A stretch of 64,000 nucleotides of DNA, taken from contig SAAO01000002.1 in assembly GCA_009929375.1 (NCBI GenBank), positions 1 through 64,000 of the forward strand. Direction: 5' to 3'. Below, piece after piece: positions 26,424 through 36,394 of this stretch. Position numbers and translations under genes: made by a program. How positions within the stretch are numbered: the first letter of the stretch is position 1; every line of letters begins with the position of its first letter. A model generated the notes under the pieces. That model did not search any database. It was not told the origin of the DNA and was given only the letters and a program-made list of their open reading frames with translations. This DNA comes from Bacteroidia bacterium (GTDB taxonomy: Bacteria > Bacteroidota > Bacteroidia > Bacteroidales > Paludibacteraceae).

Positions 26424-27920
26424 TTATTTCACAAACTTATTGATATAAGGTATTTTATTCAATGGAAAATCTCTTTTTACCACTAAAGTCAGAAATGCAA
26501 TTAACAAAACTGTTTTCAATAACAGATCCACTGCAAGGTATGATGTATTTATGAGGTAACTCGTTGCAAACAGCACTAAAGCTGTGCCTGTATAAATTCC
26601 AATTGATTTCAGGTCGTATTTGATAGGCATGTGTTTCTGACCTACGAAGTAAGATAAACACATAATTACAAAATAGCACACAAAAGCGGCCCATGCCGAA
26701 GCCATATAACTGAATACCGGAACGAAAATCAGATTAATCGCCAGTGTAATGATACTTCCTACAATGGAAAAGATTGCGCCATACACGGTTTTGTCGGTGA
26801 GTTTATACCAAAGCGAAAGATTGAAAAATACGCCCTGAAAAATATACGAAAAAAGCACCACAGGTACCACACGAAGCCCTTCCCAGTAATCGTTTCGAAT
26901 TACAAACTTGAAAATATCAAGATAAAAAACCATACCCAGAAAAATGAGCAACGAGAAAATAATAAAATACTTCATGGCATCGGCATACGCTGCAAGGCTG
27001 TTTTTATCTTTGTGTTGTGCAAAAATAAAAGGTTCGTATGCATAGCGGAATGCCTGTGTGAACATCATCATTACCATTGCCACTTTAAAGCAGGCACCAT
27101 AAATACCAAGTTCCGACTTTGCAAAATCGGGATCGTCGAACAAATATGGAAAGATAATTTTGTCGAGTGTCTGATTCATAATGCCGGCAATTCCCAAAAT
27201 GAGCAGAGGCAACGAATAGCGGAGCATTTTGCGCAGCAGAGCAGAATCGAAACTGAACTTTTCAGCTGTAATTTCGGGAAACAGAGCCAGTGTAACTATT
27301 CCGGTGGAAAATAAATTGGCCACAAATACATAACCTACGCCATAATCGGGATTGTAGAACCAGGAGATGGTTTCGGGGGCATTTTTGGCAAGCCAGGGAC
27401 ACGCCACAAGGAAAAATATGTTGAAAATGATATTGGCAAAAACCATTAGCAATTTCAACGAGGCGAATTTTATCGGACGGTTTTTGTAACGCAGATATGC
27501 AAAAGGAATGGAGCCGAATGCATCCATTGCCACTACAACGCCAAGCATTGCAATGTATTCAGGATTATCGCTATAATTAAGCCAACCGGCAATTTTTCCT
27601 GAAAACAAAAAGACCAAAAGTACGAACAACAGAGAGGTGGAACCTACCGAAATCAGCGTAGTGCTGTAAACCTTTCCGGCCTGTTCACGATCTTTGTTGG
27701 CAAAACGAAAAAAACCGGTTTCCATACCATAAGTCAATACGACGAGCAGAAAAGCTGTCCATGCGTAAAGGTTGGTTACCACGCCGTATTCCGACGAATC
27801 TGTGAGTACATATGTGTAAAGAGGCACTAACAGCCAGTTCAGAAAGCGACCGGCAATGCTGCTGATACCGTAAATGGCCGTATCCTGGGCCAGTTTCTTC
27901 ATTTGCTTTTTTTGAGGCAT
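26424..27920 (-). CDS. Wzx-like oligosaccharide flippase
   Basis: A 498-residue polytopic membrane protein with about fourteen hydrophobic segments and the N-terminal pattern DTAIYGISSIAGRFLNWLLV of the MOP-superfamily polysaccharide transporters. It would flip a lipid-linked glycan to the periplasmic side. It is the first gene of a minus-strand run: flippase, four glycosyltransferases, O-antigen ligase-like protein. An internal ATG six codons downstream is an equally possible start. DUF2007 lies 23 bp upstream, so transcription may begin earlier. Confidence 0.88.
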   Translation of the reverse strand: MPQKKQMKKLAQDTAIYGISSIAGRFLNWLLVPLYTYVLTDSSEYGVVTNLYAWTAFLLVVLTYGMETGFFRFANKDREQAGKVYSTTLISVGSTSLLFVLLVFLFSGKIAGWLNYSDNPEYIAMLGVVVAMDAFGSIPFAYLRYKNRPIKFASLKLLMVFANIIFNIFFLVACPWLAKNAPETISWFYNPDYGVGYVFVANLFSTGIVTLALFPEITAEKFSFDSALLRKMLRYSLPLLILGIAGIMNQTLDKIIFPYLFDDPDFAKSELGIYGACFKVAMVMMMFTQAFRYAYEPFIFAQHKDKNSLAAYADAMKYFIIFSLLIFLGMVFYLDIFKFVIRNDYWEGLRVVPVVLFSYIFQGVFFNLSLWYKLTDKTVYGAIFSIVGSIITLAINLIFVPVFSYMASAWAAFVCYFVIMCLSYFVGQKHMPIKYDLKSIGIYTGTALVLFATSYLINTSYLAVDLLLKTVLLIAFLTLVVKRDFPLNKIPYINKFVK

Positions 27921-27943
27921 AGGATGCTTGAGTATGTCAGAGA

Positions 27944-28237
27944 TTACTGGAAAATGCTTTTGATTTTGTTGATTACTTTTTCGGCCCAGCGAAATTCAGG
28001 GGAACTCTCCATATCTTCAGGTTTAATGTAACCTCCTTCTATAAGTAGTTGAATAGCTTCATCTAACTGCCCGGCGCGTACCTGTAATTTTACACCGCCA
28101 TTTACATTGGCTAGATAGGCCCGGTTGGTGAGTTCATCTTTACCGAAACATTCAATGCCGCAGGATTCGAGATAAGCTTTTACCATTTCAAAATCCACTG
28201 AACTGCTGAATGTCCTGACTGTAATTCTTTCTTCCAT
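27944..28237 (-). CDS. DUF2007 domain protein
   Basis: A 97-residue soluble protein with the DUF2007 (putative signal-transducing protein) fold pattern: VRTFSSSVDFEMVKAYLES at the start, a middle NGGVKLQVRAGQLDEAIQLL helix region and a short C-terminal helix. The ferredoxin-like domain resembles regulatory nucleotide-binding domains, but no function is established. It lies between a DnaJ/TerB gene and the flippase on the same strand. Confidence 0.85.
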   Translation of the reverse strand: MEERITVRTFSSSVDFEMVKAYLESCGIECFGKDELTNRAYLANVNGGVKLQVRAGQLDEAIQLLIEGGYIKPEDMESSPEFRWAEKVINKIKSIFQ

Positions 28238-28274
28238 AATCGTTTATTTTAGGAACGGTTGTTTTATACGGAAA

Positions 28275-29018
28275 TTATACAAAGCTTCTGTCTTTTTTTA
28301 GCTGCTCGTAGGCCTCGTTGATAGCCCGGAATTTTTCGGTGGCCGATTTTTTTACATCTTCGCCCAGAGAATTTACTTTGTCGGGATGATATTTCATAGC
28401 CATTCTGCGGTAGGCTTTTTTAATTTCGTCGATTGTTGCCGAAGGCTCAATTTCAAGTGCTTTATAAGCCCAGTCTTTATCTACATTTTTTACGTAAGGT
28501 GCTTTCAGCGATTCAAAATCGGCGGCGGTTATTCTGAAAATACTTGCGATGGTTTGTATTACCCGGAGTTCAGCAGCATTTACGTGACCATCCGAGTATG
28601 CCACATCGAACAGAAAATGAACCAGCTGCAGTTTTGCCGAATAATTCATAAACTGGTTGATCTGCATGGCCATTTCTCTTTCGTTCAGAGGTTGATCGAG
28701 GAGGCGTTTGAGAATTTGCAATGCTTCGAGTGCGCCATCTTCGCCGAAATTAGTAACCAGGAAACGTTTTACAACATTCAGTTCTGCTTTTTGTACATTG
28801 CCGTCAGCTTTCATTACGCAGGCAATCATCACAAGAAGACTCATTTTAAAATCGCCTTCTGAGGTGCTGCGTGTAGTGCGTGAGTGAGTACCCTGCTGTG
28901 AACTACTGGTGCTGCTGCCTTCGAACAATGAGCCAAGCGCAAAGCCGATAATTGCTCCCATAGGTCCTCCGAGTACAAGTCCCAATCCACCAGCCAGCCA
29001 TTTTCCAAATCCTGCCAT
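28275..29018 (-). CDS. TerB-DnaJ domain protein (DjlA-like)
   Basis: A 247-residue co-chaperone. The N-terminus is a glycine-rich hydrophobic stretch (WLAGGLGLVLGGPMGAIIGF), probably membrane-inserted. A TerB-like helical domain follows (about 55-165, with two acidic loops: DGNVQKAELN and DGHVNAAELR). The C-terminal J domain (about 185-245) has the HPD tripeptide in YHPDKV, which stimulates a DnaK ATPase. The order membrane-TerB-J matches DjlA. Its start is about 180 bp from the end of the korB terminator. Confidence 0.92.
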   Translation of the reverse strand: MAGFGKWLAGGLGLVLGGPMGAIIGFALGSLFEGSSTSSSQQGTHSRTTRSTSEGDFKMSLLVMIACVMKADGNVQKAELNVVKRFLVTNFGEDGALEALQILKRLLDQPLNEREMAMQINQFMNYSAKLQLVHFLFDVAYSDGHVNAAELRVIQTIASIFRITAADFESLKAPYVKNVDKDWAYKALEIEPSATIDEIKKAYRRMAMKYHPDKVNSLGEDVKKSATEKFRAINEAYEQLKKDRSFV

Positions 29019-29116
29019 AAGATTATTTCTTTTTTATGAATTTGCAAAGATACAAAAAAACAGTTCTAGTTGATAAAATTTTAATTTTCTATGCGGCTGA
29101 TTTTCTAATCATCAGA

Positions 29117-29154
29117 TAAAAAAATGCCCGGCTGATAATTTAATCAGTCGGGCA
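29117..29154 (-). terminator. Intrinsic terminator of the korAB operon
   Basis: Arms of 12 bp (29125-29136 and 29143-29154, one mismatch) with a 6-base loop, followed on the minus strand by seven T. It begins 26 bp after the korB stop codon. Confidence 0.85.
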
Positions 29155-29180
29155 TGAATTTTTATTTTGAAATCAGGACT

Positions 29181-30197
29181 TTACATTTCCCATTGTTCAC
29201 ACGAATCAATCAGATCGTCGAAAGTTTTAATCTTCGACTTAGCCTGAATTTCGTGAATCTGATTTACAACAGCTTCGTCGTAGCTTTCTGCTTCCACATT
29301 GCGGATAACACCCAAAGCGACAGGGAAGTCAGGACCTTCCATCAACGCAAGTTTCAGTTGAAGAGTTGAATCCTGACATTTTGCATCGTGTACCAAAATG
29401 TCATTTTCAGTAATTCCGTTTTCACCAATCGTAACCACTTTAAGGTTGAATCCGTCGAGAACAAGACCTTTGTCGTTATTTGCTCCGAAAATCATGGGTT
29501 TACCATGTTCCAGGATAATCACTCGGTCGTAACGGGTTGCTTTTTCCGATAACCAGTTATGAGCTCCATCGTTGAAAATTACACAATTTACAAGCGTTTC
29601 CACTATCGATGTGCCTTTGTGTTGCGCTGCGGCCATCATGGTCATGTGCGACGATTTAAGATCGACATCGAGTACACGGCCAAAGAATGTACCACCTGCA
29701 CCAAAAGTCAACTCTGCCGGGCGGAAAGGACGTTCAATCGTTCCGAATGGCGACGATTTGGTTACATAGCCTTTTTTAGTGGTTGGTGAATATTGTCCTT
29801 TGGTCAGACCATAAATCTGATTATTGAAAAGCAATACATTGATATCGATGTTACGGCGAACACTGTGAATAAAGTGATTTCCTCCAATGGCCAGACAGTC
29901 GCCATCGCCGGTGATTTGCCATACGGTAAGAGCCGGGTTCGCTACTTTAACTCCGGTGGCCACAGCAGCTCCACGTCCGTGAATGCTGTGAAAGCCGTAT
30001 CCGCTCACATAATAAGGCAAACGCGATGAGCAGCCAATACCTGAAATAACGGCAGTATTGTGAGGGGCAACTCCCAGTTCGGCCATTACTTTTTGCATTG
30101 TGTTGAGAACAGCATAGTCGCCACAACCAGGACACCAGCGTACAGCCTGATCGCTTTTAAAGTCCTTGAGTGTATATTGAATTGTTTTTGTTTCCAT
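29181..30197 (-). CDS. korB: 2-oxoacid:ferredoxin oxidoreductase, beta subunit
   Basis: The thiamine-diphosphate subunit of a 2-oxoglutarate (or related 2-oxoacid):ferredoxin oxidoreductase. The 338-residue protein has CPGCGDYAVLN near the N-terminus, the TPP/Mg motif GDGDCLAIGGNHF with the downstream NNQIYGLTKGQYSPTT, and the C-terminal region typical of the group. No ferredoxin domain is fused. It is 27 bp downstream of korA. Substrate choice is inferred from the whole-protein pattern, not from a decisive residue. Confidence 0.93.
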   Translation of the reverse strand: METKTIQYTLKDFKSDQAVRWCPGCGDYAVLNTMQKVMAELGVAPHNTAVISGIGCSSRLPYYVSGYGFHSIHGRGAAVATGVKVANPALTVWQITGDGDCLAIGGNHFIHSVRRNIDINVLLFNNQIYGLTKGQYSPTTKKGYVTKSSPFGTIERPFRPAELTFGAGGTFFGRVLDVDLKSSHMTMMAAAQHKGTSIVETLVNCVIFNDGAHNWLSEKATRYDRVIILEHGKPMIFGANNDKGLVLDGFNLKVVTIGENGITENDILVHDAKCQDSTLQLKLALMEGPDFPVALGVIRNVEAESYDEAVVNQIHEIQAKSKIKTFDDLIDSCEQWEM

Positions 30198-30224
30198 ATC
30201 TCTAATGATTTTTCCGGTATTGAC

Positions 30225-32066
30225 TTACAGAATTGTTTCCAAATGCGATTCGATTTCCGAAACGGTGAAAGGTTGACCCTGCACTTTGTTGTATTGCAGA
30301 TATTCGCCGGGAACTTTCGAACGCAGGTATGTGGCAAACTGTCCGTTGTTGAGTTCGCAAACAATTACTTTTTTGAATTTTTTAATCACTTCCTCAGTGT
30401 TTTTCGGAAGTGGATTAATATAGTTGAAGTGTGCGAGAGCCACTTTTTTCCCTTTTTTGTTCAGAGAATTCACGGCAGTCATCAAATGTCCGTGTGTTGT
30501 TCCCCAACCAATTACCAGTAAGTCAGCCGATGCATCGCCTTCCACTACAAGCTCAGGAATAACGTTGCTGATATAATCCACTTTTGCCTGACGTGTATCC
30601 ACCATTTTCTGGTGATTTGCAGCGTCGGTAGAAATTGAGCCGCTGTTGTAGTCTTTTTCAAGTCCACCGTTGCGGTGATTAAATCCTTCAATGCCGGGGA
30701 CGCTCCAGTAACGTGCTTTTGTTTCTTCGTTGCGGGCAGTTACATTCAGACCTTCCATGCCCGGTTGTGCAAAATTGGGTTTGATTTCAGGAAGTTCTGC
30801 AAGTTTTGGCAGTTTCCACAGCGAAGTTCCGTTGCCGATAAAAGCATCGGTAAGCAGAATAACCGGAGTCATGTGTTCCAACGCAATTTTCGAAGCCATA
30901 AAGGCATAATGAAAACAATCGGCAGGTGTGCTCGCTGCAATAACTACAGCGGGACTTTCACCGTTACGTCCGTAAAGAGCCTGAAGTAAGTCGGTTTGCT
31001 CGGTTTTGGTAGGCAGACCTGTTGATGGACCTCCACGCATCACATCTACAATTACAATAGGAAGCTCGGCCATTACGGCAAGCCCGATAGCTTCTGACTT
31101 TAATGCAAGTCCGGGGCCGGATGTGCTTGTGGCAGCCAGAGCTCCTGCGAATGAAGCACCAAGAGCAGTGGTAATCCCTGCAATTTCGTCTTCAGCCTGA
31201 ATTACTTTTACGCCTAAATCTTTGCGCAGTGCAAGTTCCTGCATAATGTCGGTGGCCGGAGTGATAGGGTAGCTGCCAAGGAAAAGCTCGAGACCGGCTT
31301 TTTTCGATGCAGCAATCAGACCCCACGCAGTGGCTTTATTTCCGTTTATGCTGGTGTATTTTCCTTTAGGTACATCGTGCGATTTTTCAATTTTATAAGT
31401 GTTTACACTCAGGTGCAAATTTCCACCATAGTTGAAACCATCGGTAAGTACTTTTATGTTGGCTTCGAGAATGCTTTTCTTTTTCGAGAATTTATTTTCA
31501 AGGAAATGCACAGCCTGATCGACAGGACGATTGAACAACCAGCAGATAAGGCCGAGTGCAAACATATTTTTGCTACGCAGAATAGATTTTGCATCCATTT
31601 CGAAACCTTCGAGACTGCTTTGCGTCATCGACGAAAGCGGTGCCGGAATAAGCTGAATAGTTTCAGAAATATTGAGTTCTTCAAAAGGATTTTCGGTTTT
31701 AAAACCGGCTTTTTCCATATCCGATTTTCGGAACGAATCTTCATCGAAAATAATTACGCCACCTTTTTTTACTCCTTTTGCATTCACTTTCAGCGCTGCG
31801 GGATTCATGGCTACCAATACATCGGCATCATCACCCGGAGTGTAGATTTTTCCTGCCCCCAAATGAACCTGAAATCCTGATACGCCACCCAGTGTACCCT
31901 GTGGAGCTCTGATTTCAGATGGGAAATCGGGGAAAGTAGAAATTTCATTTCCCAGAATAGCCGAAAGATTCGAAAACAGGGTTCCGGTAAGTTGCATTCC
32001 ATCGCCCGAGTCGCCGCTGAAACGTACTACAACGTTTTCCATTTCGGTTGTTTTTGTACTGCTCAT
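30225..32066 (-). CDS. korA: 2-oxoacid:ferredoxin oxidoreductase, fused gamma-alpha subunit
   Basis: A 613-residue fusion of the gamma domain (about 1-190; GDSGDGMQLTGTLF near the N-terminus) and the alpha domain (about 220-610; SYPITPATDIMQELA, then AEDEIAGITTALGASFAGA). With KorB it makes a complete enzyme that decarboxylates a 2-oxoacid to the acyl-CoA and reduces ferredoxin. The gamma-alpha fusion is common in Bacteroidota and many anaerobes. It lies upstream of korB and 66 bp downstream of asnS. Confidence 0.93.
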   Translation of the reverse strand: MSSTKTTEMENVVVRFSGDSGDGMQLTGTLFSNLSAILGNEISTFPDFPSEIRAPQGTLGGVSGFQVHLGAGKIYTPGDDADVLVAMNPAALKVNAKGVKKGGVIIFDEDSFRKSDMEKAGFKTENPFEELNISETIQLIPAPLSSMTQSSLEGFEMDAKSILRSKNMFALGLICWLFNRPVDQAVHFLENKFSKKKSILEANIKVLTDGFNYGGNLHLSVNTYKIEKSHDVPKGKYTSINGNKATAWGLIAASKKAGLELFLGSYPITPATDIMQELALRKDLGVKVIQAEDEIAGITTALGASFAGALAATSTSGPGLALKSEAIGLAVMAELPIVIVDVMRGGPSTGLPTKTEQTDLLQALYGRNGESPAVVIAASTPADCFHYAFMASKIALEHMTPVILLTDAFIGNGTSLWKLPKLAELPEIKPNFAQPGMEGLNVTARNEETKARYWSVPGIEGFNHRNGGLEKDYNSGSISTDAANHQKMVDTRQAKVDYISNVIPELVVEGDASADLLVIGWGTTHGHLMTAVNSLNKKGKKVALAHFNYINPLPKNTEEVIKKFKKVIVCELNNGQFATYLRSKVPGEYLQYNKVQGQPFTVSEIESHLETIL

Positions 32067-32132
32067 TATGATTAGATTGAAAAGTTATGTTTTTATTTTT
32101 ACAGGCATATTTCAGCCGGGAAATAGAACAAA

Positions 32133-33536
32133 TTAAAACTCTGCATTGTTCGGTGTGCGCGGGAAAGGAATCACGTCGCGAATATTGGTCATACCGGTTA
32201 CGAAAAGCAACAGACGCTCAAACCCAAGTCCAAAGCCCGAGTGTGGTGCAGTTCCGAAACGGCGTGTGTCGAGATACCACCAAATGTCTTTGGTAGGTAC
32301 GCCCATTTCGTCGGCACGTTTCTGAAGTTTTTCAAAATCTTCCTCACGTTGCGAGCCTCCGATAATTTCACCAATTTTCGGGAAAAGTACATCCATGGCG
32401 CGCACGGTTTTTCCATCGTCGTTCTGTTTCATGTAGAACGATTTTATTTCTTTCGGATAATCGGTAAGAATTACCGGTTTTTTGAAATGATCTTCTACAA
32501 GGTAACGTTCGTGTTCCGATTGCAGGTCGGTACCCCAGCCCACAGGGAATTCAAATTTGTGTCCGTTTGCCACAGCAGCTTCCAGAATTGCAATTCCTTC
32601 AGTGTATGTCAGGCGTTTAAAGTCGTTGTTTACCACAAAGTTGAGTCGTTCGTACAATTCCTTGTCGTACATATTGCTCAGGAAGTCAAGATCGTCCTTG
32701 CAATTGTCGAGTGCCCAGCGGATACAGTACTGAATAAAGTCCTGAGCCAGTTGCATGTTTTCTTCTATTTCGTTGAAAGCCACTTCAGGTTCAACCATCC
32801 AGAATTCAGCAAGGTGGCGTGGTGTGTTCGAATTTTCGGCACGGAAAGTCGGGCCAAATGTATAAATTGAACCCATCGACATGGCTGCAAGTTCCCCTTC
32901 GAGCTGCCCCGAAACAGTAAGGCTTGTTTGTTTGCCAAAGAAATCGTTGTCGTAATCAATCGATCCGTTTTCGTCTTTTTTCAGATCATAAAGATTCATG
33001 GTTGTGACCTGGAACATTTGTCCTGCACCCTCACAATCCGAAGCTGTAAGTATCGGTGTGTGAAAATAGAAGAATCCTCTGTCGTGGAAAAAACGGTGAA
33101 TGGCCATTGCCATATGATGACGAATGCGGAAAACAGCTCCAAATGTATTCGTGCGCGGACGAAGGTGAGCTATTTCACGTAAGAATTCGAGTGTATGACC
33201 CTTTTTCTGTAAAGGATATGTTTCAGGATCGGCTGTGCCGTAGATTTCAATTTCGTTGGCCTGTATTTCAACGGTCTGACCTTTACCGAGCGATTCCACC
33301 AAAGTTCCGGTCACGCTGATACATGCTCCGGTAGTGATGGGTTTCAGATATTCGTCGCCAAACTTTTCGTTGTCGGCTACCACCTGAATATTATGAATGG
33401 TTGAACCATCGTTCAACGCAATGAAACTCACGTTTTTGTTTCCTCTGCGGGTGCGTACCCAACCTTTTATGTTCACTTCTGCACCAAAATCAGTACTTTT
33501 CAGTGCATCCACAATTTTTGTTCTCATCATAATCAT
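32133..33536 (-). CDS. asnS: Asparagine--tRNA ligase
   Basis: Charges tRNA-Asn directly. The 467-residue class IIb synthetase has an N-terminal OB-fold anticodon-binding domain (about 15-115), motif 2 ([20 protein letters not shown]) and motif 3 ([14 protein letters not shown]), and the family end [10 protein letters not shown]. Length matches bacterial AsnS. Presence of AsnS means the transamidation route is not needed for Asn-tRNA. Several ATG codons lie at the start (33536, 33530 and 33527); the first is kept. A -7-like box (TAATTTTG) is at 33571-33578. Confidence 0.97.
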   Translation of the reverse strand: MIMMRTKIVDALKSTDFGAEVNIKGWVRTRRGNKNVSFIALNDGSTIHNIQVVADNEKFGDEYLKPITTGACISVTGTLVESLGKGQTVEIQANEIEIYGTADPETYPLQKKGHTLEFLREIAHLRPRTNTFGAVFRIRHHMAMAIHRFFHDRGFFYFHTPILTASDCEGAGQMFQVTTMNLYDLKKDENGSIDYDNDFFGKQTSLTVSGQLEGELAAMSMGSIYTFGPTFRAENSNTPRHLAEFWMVEPEVAFNEIEENMQLAQDFIQYCIRWALDNCKDDLDFLSNMYDKELYERLNFVVNNDFKRLTYTEGIAILEAAVANGHKFEFPVGWGTDLQSEHERYLVEDHFKKPVILTDYPKEIKSFYMKQNDDGKTVRAMDVLFPKIGEIIGGSQREEDFEKLQKRADEMGVPTKDIWWYLDTRRFGTAPHSGFGLGFERLLLFVTGMTNIRDVIPFPRTPNNAEF

Positions 33537-33613
33537 TATATGGTATTTTATACTGTTTCAATTAAGTCTGCAAAATTACTAATTTCTGCTGAGATTCTCA
33601 GCCTTTATGTAAT

Positions 33614-33649
33614 AAAAAAGCACCGGGTCCAATACAGTCCGGTGCTTTT
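33614..33649 (-). terminator. Intrinsic terminator of the GldJ-like gene
   Basis: Perfect 11-bp arms (33616-33626 and 33639-33649) with a 12-base loop, followed on the minus strand by a T-rich run. It lies 22 bp after the GldJ-like stop codon and upstream of asnS. Confidence 0.85.
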
Positions 33650-33671
33650 AATGATATTCATAAACAGTAAT

Positions 33672-35147
33672 TTATTTTTTCTGTTCAATGTTGCCAATCA
33701 TGCTCATGGCGCAACGGAAACCTATGTCGTTTGCTGCTTTGTTCTGATCGAGATAACGACGTGTGGAAGGATTCAGCCAGTAAACGCGGTCTTTCCATGA
33801 ACCACCTTTGTAAACGCGGGTGTTTTTTGAAATTACCGGACGAAGAATGTCTGTAATATCCATTGTGTCGCGGGCCAGCAGATTGGCATTCGCAAGGCTG
33901 AAATTAATCTGCGACTGAGGATCACCATCTTTAAAATCACGGAAGTCGATGCTGTCGTTGGCAATACGGCCAAGTGAATCAATCTGATAAACATTGCGAC
34001 CAAACTGATCTTTTCCGGTTGCACGCGGTGTAAGATATACGTTGCCACGGAATGAGTTATACTCGGCTACAACTTCGTAACTTGTAGGACGATATACGTC
34101 AAGTACCCACTCGTTTACGTTTCCGGCCATGTTGTAAAGTCCGAAATCGTTAGGATAGTATGAATTTACCACTTCGGTAATGGTGGCACGGTCGTTCAGA
34201 CTTCCGGATGTTCCCATCATATCACCACGTCCGCGAACAAAGTTTGCCTGCATTTGTCCGAGTTGTTTTTTTGTTGGATTACGCATTTGAGCACCCGACC
34301 ATGGATATATTTTTCCTTCAGGAACCATACCATCGGCACCGGCTTTAATAGCATATGCTGCAAATTCCCATTCAGCTTCAGTCGGAAGACGGAAGTCGGA
34401 GAAAAGGATTCCGTCAGACATATCCACTTTGCGAACCTGACCACCAAGGTTTGTTTTCGGACGTTTTCCGGCCTGTGGCTGATATGTACTCTGGAGCAGA
34501 TATTTTTGAGTGTTGAAAACAAAATTATCACGAATAGAGTCGTAAGGCATGTTTTCAAGTTTTGCAAAGTCGGGAGGAGTAATAATACCTGCACGTATCA
34601 GCGCAAGTTCATTTACACGGTCGGTACGCCATGCACAATAGTCCATAGCCTGTTCCCATGTTACACCAACTACGGGATACTGGTCGAAAGCCGGATGTGT
34701 AAAGTAATTCTGCAAATAAGGTTCGTTGTATGCAAGCTCTTCGCGCCAGATTTGTTTGTTGGGTTGTGCTTTTTCTACAAGCTGTGGGGCTGTACGTGCA
34801 AAAACAACCTCCATCCAGTTGGTATATTCGCGCCAGTCAACGTTACGGATTTCATATTGATCCATGAAAAACGAACTTACAGTAATTCTGCGGCGTTTGT
34901 TGTCGCGTGGTGCAGTTACGAATTCACCTTTTTCACCAATAGTGAACGAACCACCTTCGATGGCCACCATTCCTATGGGTGTTTGCAGTTTATAGCCCGG
35001 TTTTACTGTAAAGCCGGTGCTGTTTTTATCGTTGTATTTCCAACCGGTAACACTTGAGGTGCTTTGGTTGGGTTTTTTACTAAAGGCCACTATGACACTT
35101 ATTCCTACCAGGAAAAAACCGATTTTTGTTATTGTTTTGATTTTCAT
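33672..35147 (-). CDS. GldJ-like SUMF domain protein
   Basis: A 491-residue exported protein with the formylglycine-generating-enzyme (SUMF) fold. After a hydrophobic N-terminus come the GldJ-type start (TGWKYNDKNSTGF), IEGGSFTIG, FFMDQYEIRN, FRLPTEAEWEFAAY, GNVNEWVLDVYRP and the closing RGGSW-like segment (KGGSWKDRVYWL…GFRCAM). In GldJ and GldK this fold is structural, supporting gliding and type IX secretion. Oddly, the signal region reads IVAFSKKPN, where the lipoproteins have a lipobox cysteine, so lipidation is not predicted. The gldLMN genes are not adjacent. It could also be a GldK-like paralogue. Confidence 0.8.
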   Translation of the reverse strand: MKIKTITKIGFFLVGISVIVAFSKKPNQSTSSVTGWKYNDKNSTGFTVKPGYKLQTPIGMVAIEGGSFTIGEKGEFVTAPRDNKRRRITVSSFFMDQYEIRNVDWREYTNWMEVVFARTAPQLVEKAQPNKQIWREELAYNEPYLQNYFTHPAFDQYPVVGVTWEQAMDYCAWRTDRVNELALIRAGIITPPDFAKLENMPYDSIRDNFVFNTQKYLLQSTYQPQAGKRPKTNLGGQVRKVDMSDGILFSDFRLPTEAEWEFAAYAIKAGADGMVPEGKIYPWSGAQMRNPTKKQLGQMQANFVRGRGDMMGTSGSLNDRATITEVVNSYYPNDFGLYNMAGNVNEWVLDVYRPTSYEVVAEYNSFRGNVYLTPRATGKDQFGRNVYQIDSLGRIANDSIDFRDFKDGDPQSQINFSLANANLLARDTMDITDILRPVISKNTRVYKGGSWKDRVYWLNPSTRRYLDQNKAANDIGFRCAMSMIGNIEQKK

Positions 35148-35198
35148 AAAAGGTATGAAATATTACAAATGAACTTTTTAAATTACTGAATAACTCTG

Positions 35199-35206
35199 CA
35201 AAAATA
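35199..35206 (-). promoter_or_regulatory. Possible -7 box of the GldJ-like gene
   Basis: TATTTTTG on the minus strand about 50 bp upstream of the start codon; no clear -33 TTG at the right distance. The 391-bp stretch between the GldJ-like gene and folP holds this box and the folP promoter. I see nothing else recognisable in it. Confidence 0.35.
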
Positions 35207-35467
35207 GTATTTTTTTTGCTTTTCGCCCTGTTTGATGCTTATTTTTTCGGCATTTAAGTCAAAACAGGTACTATTATAACTTATTTTTCGACTAAAACGT
35301 ATATGTGTTTTCAAAAAATATTCATTTGGCTAGCTTTTAAATAATTGTAATGTGTGATGACCCGGATCAGTTGTGTTTGCAGCTGTTTTGTCATTACCCC
35401 GGATAATTCACAATCACTAACCCACTTCTGAATTTTTACTTACCCTCAGCACTCTTATGTTTTTATA

Positions 35468-35495
35468 TTGTTGTCGTTATTTTTTCTTACATTTG
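35468..35495 (+). promoter_or_regulatory. Putative promoter of folP-cdaA
   Basis: TACATTTG (35488-35495) with TTG at 35468-35470, a 17-bp gap. The folP ATG is 43 bp downstream. Confidence 0.5.
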
Positions 35496-35538
35496 CAGTT
35501 GTTTTTTGGTTTTGATTGTTACAAATTGCTCATTTTCT

Positions 35539-36369
35539 ATGCAAATTAAAATAAATGACCGTTTGGCCGATCTTTCGGTTCCCCGTGTAATGGGTATTGT
35601 AAATGTGACGCCCGATTCCTTCTATCCTGCTTCACGTTATCAGAAAGAGAAAAGCATTATTCACGTAGTTGAAAAAATGATTCAGGACGGTGTTTTTATT
35701 CTCGATCTGGGAGCTTATTCAACACGTCCCGGGGCTGAAGCGGTAAGTGCTGCTGAAGAAATTGAACGGCTTTCGTATGCGCTTGAAATTATTGTAAAAC
35801 GTTTTCCTGATTTGCCTGTGTCGGTTGATACTTACAGGGCACAGGTTGCCCGGCATGTGGTGACGGAATTTGGGGTGGGTATGATCAATGATGTGAGCGG
35901 AGGAACGCTCGATGCTGAAATGTTCGAAACCATTGCCGATCTTCAGGTGGCTTATGTGTTGATGCATATGCGTGGAACGCCTCAGGACATGCAGACATAT
36001 ACCGAATACGAAAATATCACTTCCGAAGTGCTTGGGTTTTTGCAAAAGCGTATCGCTCAGCTTCACCTTTTAGGCGTAAACGATGTGATTGCCGACCCTG
36101 GGTTCGGATTTGCTAAAACAACAGAGCAAAATTTCAGACTTTTGCGTGAGATGCATTATCTGAAAGAGCTGAATGTACCATTGCTGGCTGGTATGTCACG
36201 AAAATCGATGATTTACAAAACACTTGGCATTGAAGCAACTGAGGCGTTAAACGGTACAACTGCTCTTAATATGCTGGCATTACTTAACGGAGCTGCCATT
36301 CTCAGAGTTCACGATGTAAAAGAGGCTGTGGAAACAATAAAACTGTTTACGCAATACCTCAATGCCTGA
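35539..36369 (+). CDS. folP: Dihydropteroate synthase
   Basis: Condenses p-aminobenzoate with the pterin diphosphate in folate synthesis and is the sulfonamide target. The 276-residue TIM-barrel protein has GIVNVTPDSFYPASRY, DLGAYSTRPGAEAV (pterin loop), DPGFGFAKT and GMSRKS. The ATG at 35539 is preferred over a longer TTG-started frame that adds 11 non-conserved residues. It is 25 bp upstream of cdaA, and the two are probably co-transcribed. Confidence 0.96.
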   Translation: MQIKINDRLADLSVPRVMGIVNVTPDSFYPASRYQKEKSIIHVVEKMIQDGVFILDLGAYSTRPGAEAVSAAEEIERLSYALEIIVKRFPDLPVSVDTYRAQVARHVVTEFGVGMINDVSGGTLDAEMFETIADLQVAYVLMHMRGTPQDMQTYTEYENITSEVLGFLQKRIAQLHLLGVNDVIADPGFGFAKTTEQNFRLLREMHYLKELNVPLLAGMSRKSMIYKTLGIEATEALNGTTALNMLALLNGAAILRVHDVKEAVETIKLFTQYLNA

Positions 36370-36394
36370 TTTTTTAAAACAAACTGAATAAATT

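Noticed and set aside
35539-36369. Acquired sulfonamide-resistant folP
   Set aside because: It is a chromosomal folP with native context (cdaA) and a normal family sequence. Nothing marks it as a sul gene.
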